Shown here: positions 12,534 to 16,381 of the stretch, piece after piece
How the letters are laid out: each line of letters begins with the position of its first letter
Numbering within the stretch: the stretch's first letter is position 1
Program-made: the position numbers and the translations under genes
The notes under the pieces: model-generated
The model's database searches: none
What the model saw: the letters and a program-made list of their open reading frames with translations, nothing else
Told to the model about the DNA's origin: nothing
Assembly: GCA_905215855.1 (NCBI GenBank)
Contig: CAJMRT010000043.1
Span: 1-16,381, forward strand
Direction of reading: 5' to 3'
Origin: an uncultured bacterium
GTDB lineage: Bacteria; Bacillota; Clostridia; Oscillospirales; Acutalibacteraceae
Length of the DNA stretch: 16,381 nt

Positions 12534-15299
12534 TTATTTAAGATTCTGAACACAGCGGAAGCAGATTGTCGGATGTTCTACACACTGACCTACTGTCTTA
12601 CTGATAGCCCAGCAGCGTTCACACTTCTCACCCTCTGCCTTTTCAGGCTTGATTTCGAGCTCTCCACCATTATCAACGATTTCTACCTCTGAAACGATGA
12701 ATGCGGCACAAAGCTCGGGCTCAGCCTTTTTAAGAAATTCAAGTGTTTCGCCGCCTGCACAAAGTGTTACCTTTGCTTCAAGCGAACCCTTAATTGTCTT
12801 ATCCTTTATAAGGGATTCGAGTGACTTTTTAACATTATCACGGAGTTCGTGAATTCTGTCCCAGAAAGCCATAAATTTATCATCAACATCAATAGCGATG
12901 TTTTCAGGAATCTCATTAAAGATAACATGATCTGCATTCTCATTTGAGGAATGCGGCATGTATTTCCAAATTTCATCTGATGTATACGCAAGGAGCGGAG
13001 CAATCATTCTTGTCATTGCGTCAAGGATAACATAGATTACGGTCTGAGCGGCTCTTCTTGAAAGACTGTCAGCCTTTTCTGTATAAAGTCTGTCCTTGAG
13101 AACATCAAGATAGAAATTAGACATATCAACAACACAGAAGTTATGAATGCTGTGATATACAATATGAAATTCATAATTATCATATGAAGTTCTAACCTTT
13201 GTAATAAGGTCATTAAGCTTTGCAAGCGCCCATTTATCAATCGGCAACACCTTGTCAAAGTCAACCATATCAGTATCGGGATTAAAGTCCGAAATGTTAC
13301 CGAGAATGTATCTTGCGGTATTTCTGATTTTTCTGTATGACTCGGAAATCTGCTTAAGGATATCCTTAGAAATATGAACATCAGTCTGATAGTCAGTTGA
13401 TGCAACCCAAAGTCTGAGCACATCCGCACCGTACTGCTTAATAACATCCTGTGGGCTGATGCCGTTACCGAGTGACTTACTCATCTTTCTTGATTCATCG
13501 TCAAGGATCATACCGTGAGTAAGAACAGCCTTGTAAGGTGCTCTGCCTCTTGTAGCAACAGATGTAAGGAGTGATGACTGGAACCAACCTCTGTACTGGT
13601 CGTTACCCTCAAGGTAAAGGTCAGCAGGTGATTCAAGGTTATCACGCTGTTCAAGAACAGCAGCATGTGATGAACCGCTGTCGAACCAAACATCCATAAT
13701 ATCTTTTTCTTTATCAAATTCAGTACAACCGCACTTCTTACACTTTGTACCGGCAGGAAGAATTTCTGCGGCTGTGTGATTGTACCAAGCGTTTGAGCCT
13801 TCTTTACCGAATAAGTCTGCAACAGCAAGCATAGCATCCTTATCAATAAGAGCCTCTCCGCAATCCTTACAGAAGAAAATCGGAATCGGAACACCCCATT
13901 TTCTCTGACGGGAAATACACCAATCTTTTCTTTCTCTTACCATTGATGTAATTCTGTCCTTGCCCCATGCAGGAATCCACTTAACCGTATTGATAGCGTC
14001 AACAGCCTCATCCTTGAAATCATCAACTGAACAGAACCACTGGTCTGTTGCTCTGAAAAGGATAGGAGTTTTACATCTCCAACAATGCGGATACTGATGG
14101 ACAATTTTCTTTAATGCAAAAAGTGAGCCGTTTTCTTCAAGATAGGCGGCAATCTTCTTATTAGCCTCATCAGTTGTAAGACCTGCGAACTGACCTGCTT
14201 CTTCTGTAAGAACACCGTTAGAATCAACAGGACAGATAATCGGAATTTCAGGATAATTCTGACATACATTGTAGTCGTCAACACCGTGACCAGGAGCAGT
14301 ATGTACACAACCTGTACCGCTTTCAAGAGTTACATGCTCACCAACGATAACAAGTGATTCTCTGTCAAGGAACGGATGAGCTGTTTTGATATATTCAAGT
14401 TCACTGCCCTTTACTGTTGCAACAACTTCAAAGTCAGTAATACCTGCTTCATCAAGAGCGGATTTATAAAGTTCGGATGCCATTACAAGGTATTCATCAC
14501 CTGTTTTGATTACAGAATATTCAAATCTCGGACCTACGCAAATTGCAACATTTGCAGGAAGCGTCCAAGTAGTAGTTGTCCAGATTACAAACTTAACCTT
14601 TGAGGGGTCAATTCCCATATTTGAGAATACGCCTTTATCATCGGTTACATTAAACTTCACATAGATTGAATGGCAAGGATCTTCTGCATACTCAATTTCA
14701 GCTTCTGCAAGAGCAGTCTTACATTCAGGACACCAATAAACGGGCTTCAAGCCCTTGTAGATATAGCCCTTTGTAGCCATTTCAGCGAATACTCTGATTT
14801 GCTCTGCTTCAAACTCGTGATTAAGAGTAATGTAAGGCTTATCCCACTCACCGATTACGCCAAGTCTTTTAAACTGTGTACGCTGATCGTTAATGTAGCC
14901 TTTTACGAACTCTTCGCACATCTTACGAAGTTCAACAACAGAAATTTCGGCAGAATTACCGATACCGGCTTTCTTTCTTGCTTTAAGCTCTGTCGGAAGG
15001 CCATGTGTATCCCAACCCGGAACATACGGAGCTTTAAAGCCTGCCATATTCTTATATCTTACGATAAAGTCTTTAAGAATCTTATTGAGTGCATGACCGA
15101 GGTGAATATCACCGTTTGCATAAGGAGGGCCGTCATGAAGAATGAACAGAGGCTTGCCCTCATTTACTTTCATAAGATTTTCATAAACCTTTTCATCTTC
15201 CCAATTTTGAAGTGTAACAGGTTCACTTTTCGGAAGACCTGCTCTCATGGGGAAGTCTGTCTTTGGAAGATTAAGTGTTGAATTATAATCTTGGGACAT
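12534..15299 (-). CDS. ileS: Isoleucyl-tRNA synthetase
   Basis: Class I synthetase that charges tRNA-Ile and edits valine. At 921 residues it has the size of the Gram-positive/E. coli-like bacterial form. HLGH (HIGH box) is at 66-69 in PPYANGDIHLGHALNK. WTTTTWTLPAN lies in the editing domain, and KMSKS is at 605-609. The C-terminal zinc site has C893, C896, C913 and C916 (KCERCW, then CFRC). Another CxxC pair (CKDCG, then CKKCGC) lies near residues 475-520. The ribosome binding site GGAGAG lies 8 bases before the ATG. The 37-base gap after divIVA leaves no room for a T-box leader, which often precedes ileS in Firmicutes. Here the gene seems to be expressed with the division genes upstream. 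Confidence 0.98.
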   Translation of the reverse strand: MSQDYNSTLNLPKTDFPMRAGLPKSEPVTLQNWEDEKVYENLMKVNEGKPLFILHDGPPYANGDIHLGHALNKILKDFIVRYKNMAGFKAPYVPGWDTHGLPTELKARKKAGIGNSAEISVVELRKMCEEFVKGYINDQRTQFKRLGVIGEWDKPYITLNHEFEAEQIRVFAEMATKGYIYKGLKPVYWCPECKTALAEAEIEYAEDPCHSIYVKFNVTDDKGVFSNMGIDPSKVKFVIWTTTTWTLPANVAICVGPRFEYSVIKTGDEYLVMASELYKSALDEAGITDFEVVATVKGSELEYIKTAHPFLDRESLVIVGEHVTLESGTGCVHTAPGHGVDDYNVCQNYPEIPIICPVDSNGVLTEEAGQFAGLTTDEANKKIAAYLEENGSLFALKKIVHQYPHCWRCKTPILFRATDQWFCSVDDFKDEAVDAINTVKWIPAWGKDRITSMVRERKDWCISRQRKWGVPIPIFFCKDCGEALIDKDAMLAVADLFGKEGSNAWYNHTAAEILPAGTKCKKCGCTEFDKEKDIMDVWFDSGSSHAAVLEQRDNLESPADLYLEGNDQYRGWFQSSLLTSVATRGRAPYKAVLTHGMILDDESRKMSKSLGNGISPQDVIKQYGADVLRLWVASTDYQTDVHISKDILKQISESYRKIRNTARYILGNISDFNPDTDMVDFDKVLPIDKWALAKLNDLITKVRTSYDNYEFHIVYHSIHNFCVVDMSNFYLDVLKDRLYTEKADSLSRRAAQTVIYVILDAMTRMIAPLLAYTSDEIWKYMPHSSNENADHVIFNEIPENIAIDVDDKFMAFWDRIHELRDNVKKSLESLIKDKTIKGSLEAKVTLCAGGETLEFLKKAEPELCAAFIVSEVEIVDNGGELEIKPEKAEGEKCERCWAISKTVGQCVEHPTICFRCVQNLK

Positions 15300-15336
15300 T
15301 TTTTATTCTCTCCAATATCTAAAATCTAAATTAAAA

Positions 15337-16014
15337 TCAGTCTGCAGCTACATCGTAGTTGTCACCAAACTTGAGGTGGCTGAACTTGCTCTGTCTTTTT
15401 GCAGGAGCAGGAACATATTCTTCAGGTTCTTCAACAGGTTCTGCTTTCATCTCTGAAGGAACTGCAATTTTTACATCTTCTTCAACCTGAGGCTGATCAG
15501 GAGCTGTCATATCCTCAGTAGGATACTTTTCGTCAAGTTCAGCTTTTGATGATTCAACATCAGAAGTTGACGGAAGATCATCAATTGATTTGATATGCTT
15601 ACTGTAAAGTGAAATAAGTTCATTTCTGAGATTAGCAGCATCTGACTGGAGCTGTAAGTAATGCTCTTTCTCGGCAGCTGTCATATTATTGGCGTCAACA
15701 AGAAGTGCCTGAGCCTTTGTTTCAGCGTCACGAACAATCTTTGCAGCCTTTTCCTTTGCCTCTCTGATGCAAGCATCAGCAACTTTCTGTGAAGCAAGCA
15801 AAGCATTTCTTACAGTTTCCTCATCTGCTCTGTACTGTTCAACTCTTGTAGCAAGAACATCAATCTTGTGAACAAGATTAGTTTTTTCTTTCTTTAACTG
15901 TTCAAATGAAACAATTACTTCATCAATAAATGAGTCAACATCTTCAGCTCTGTAACCAGCGTTGAGAGTGGCTTTTCTGAAGCTTATATTTTTAATTTCA
16001 TCAATTGTAAGCAT
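15337..16014 (-). CDS. divIVA: DivIVA-family cell-division/polarity protein
   Basis: Coiled-coil protein that senses curved membrane at poles and septa and recruits division-site proteins. The N-terminal lipid-binding DivIVA domain is clear in the first 60 residues (LTIDEIKNISFRKATLNAGY, then AEDVDSFIDEVIVSFEQLKKEK). It is followed by coiled coil to about 140 with Ala/Lys/Glu heptads. The acidic, proline-containing tail (about 150-225) is probably disordered. The length of 225 residues is within the family range. The ribosome binding site AAGGAG overlaps the ylmH stop 13 bases upstream, so the two are co-transcribed. The ylmH-divIVA-ileS order is the standard Firmicutes division cluster. Confidence 0.95.
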   Translation of the reverse strand: MLTIDEIKNISFRKATLNAGYRAEDVDSFIDEVIVSFEQLKKEKTNLVHKIDVLATRVEQYRADEETVRNALLASQKVADACIREAKEKAAKIVRDAETKAQALLVDANNMTAAEKEHYLQLQSDAANLRNELISLYSKHIKSIDDLPSTSDVESSKAELDEKYPTEDMTAPDQPQVEEDVKIAVPSEMKAEPVEEPEEYVPAPAKRQSKFSHLKFGDNYDVAAD

Positions 16015-16027
16015 TTATCTACACTCC

Positions 16028-16381
16028 TTATTTATAATGAATAACCGAAATTCTTATTCGACCTTTTCCTGTAGTACCGAGAATACTTTTTAAAACAAAT
16101 TTGCCTTTTCCTCTAATTGTAAAAACATCATTTTCTTTAAGATTAAGGCTGACATTTTTAGTTTCTTCAAAATTGACGCACGCGCTGTCCGACATAATAA
16201 CAGTTCTTGTCTTTTCTCGTGACAGTTTGCATACAGCGGCAACGATATTATCAAGCCTTAAAGAAGAAACAATGTATGTTTTTTCTTCAAATCCTCTTCC
16301 CTGCGGTAGTTTTGACAAATCGGCATCTGCAACTTTAACACCGATTCTGCCTACTTTTGAAATCTGCGACTTTACATATTC
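16028..16381 (-). CDS. ylmH: YlmH-type S4 RNA-binding protein, C-terminal part (enters from the window edge)
   Basis: The frame is open to base 16381, giving the last 117 residues; the start lies outside the window. The visible part has GRIGVKVADADLSKLPQGRG, then an S4 RNA-binding domain (YIVSSLRLDNIVAAVCKLSREKT..., with SACVNFEE and GDVF-like ENDVFTIRGKGKF). This matches the C-terminal half of YlmH, an RNA-binding protein of the ylmEFGH-divIVA division cluster that has been linked to rescue of stalled ribosomes. A TTG at 16318 could be read as a start, but the protein reads straight through it with family-like sequence. The stop is 13 bases before divIVA. Confidence 0.88.
   Translation of the reverse strand, partial: EYVKSQISKVGRIGVKVADADLSKLPQGRGFEEKTYIVSSLRLDNIVAAVCKLSREKTRTVIMSDSACVNFEETKNVSLNLKENDVFTIRGKGKFVLKSILGTTGKGRIRISVIHYK

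Noticed and set aside
14670..15281. A 203-codon plus-strand open frame inside ileS
   Set aside because: It lies entirely antisense to the conserved IleS catalytic region, has no ribosome binding site, and its composition (Cys/Phe/Ile-rich) is what the complement of this coding strand gives.
16316..16318. TTG as the start of a 96-residue S4 protein
   Set aside because: The same frame continues upstream to the window edge with YlmH-like sequence and no stop. The short version is an effect of truncation.
1..16381. A novel defence, mobile or biosynthetic system
   Set aside because: Every open stretch is accounted for by a known housekeeping family or a short regulatory gap. There is no foreign-looking composition, repeat array, integrase or transposase.

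Overview
The window is a gene-dense, AT-rich stretch of housekeeping chromosome from a Gram-positive bacterium, most likely an anaerobic member of the Clostridia (an Oscillospiraceae/Ruminococcus-like organism is my best guess, not proven). The reasons are the ylmH-divIVA-ileS-lspA-rluD order, the rplS-signal peptidase-rbgA-rnhB-yraN order and the tig-clpP-clpX-lon order. All three are familiar in Firmicutes. They come with strong GGAGG-type ribosome binding sites and near-consensus sigma-A promoters. Every gene lies on the minus strand, so transcription runs from right to left. There is no mobile element, CRISPR array, tRNA, rRNA or gap above 300 bases.

Layout in the direction of transcription. 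(1) 16381-11078: the end of ylmH, then divIVA, ileS, a hairpin, lspA and rluD, covering division-site organisation, isoleucine charging, lipoprotein signal cleavage and 23S pseudouridylation. (2) 11026-6281: a strong promoter and a structured leader drive rplS (L19), followed by a textbook terminator. Beyond it lie two tandem, non-identical type I signal peptidases with a hairpin between them, then the 50S assembly GTPase rbgA, rnhB, yraN and an M19-family dipeptidase, most of them tightly packed or overlapping. (3) 6303-4041: a promoter overlapping the end of the dipeptidase gene drives threonine synthase and a calcineurin-like phosphoesterase, whose stop and start codons overlap (TAATG). (4) 4025-1: a near-perfect promoter drives trigger factor, clpP and clpX. 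A hairpin follows, then lon, which leaves the window after 204 codons.

Functionally the window joins ribosome production (L19, RbgA, RluD), protein export maturation (two SPase I, LspA) and protein folding and degradation (Tig, ClpXP, Lon). I found no credible novel system. The most interesting material is regulatory: hairpins placed immediately upstream of the next gene's ribosome binding site, one of which appears to carry a promoter whose -10 box lies in the hairpin loop, plus a structured leader before rplS. Two start codons (lspA and the second signal peptidase) are clearly better placed a few codons inside the longest reading frame.
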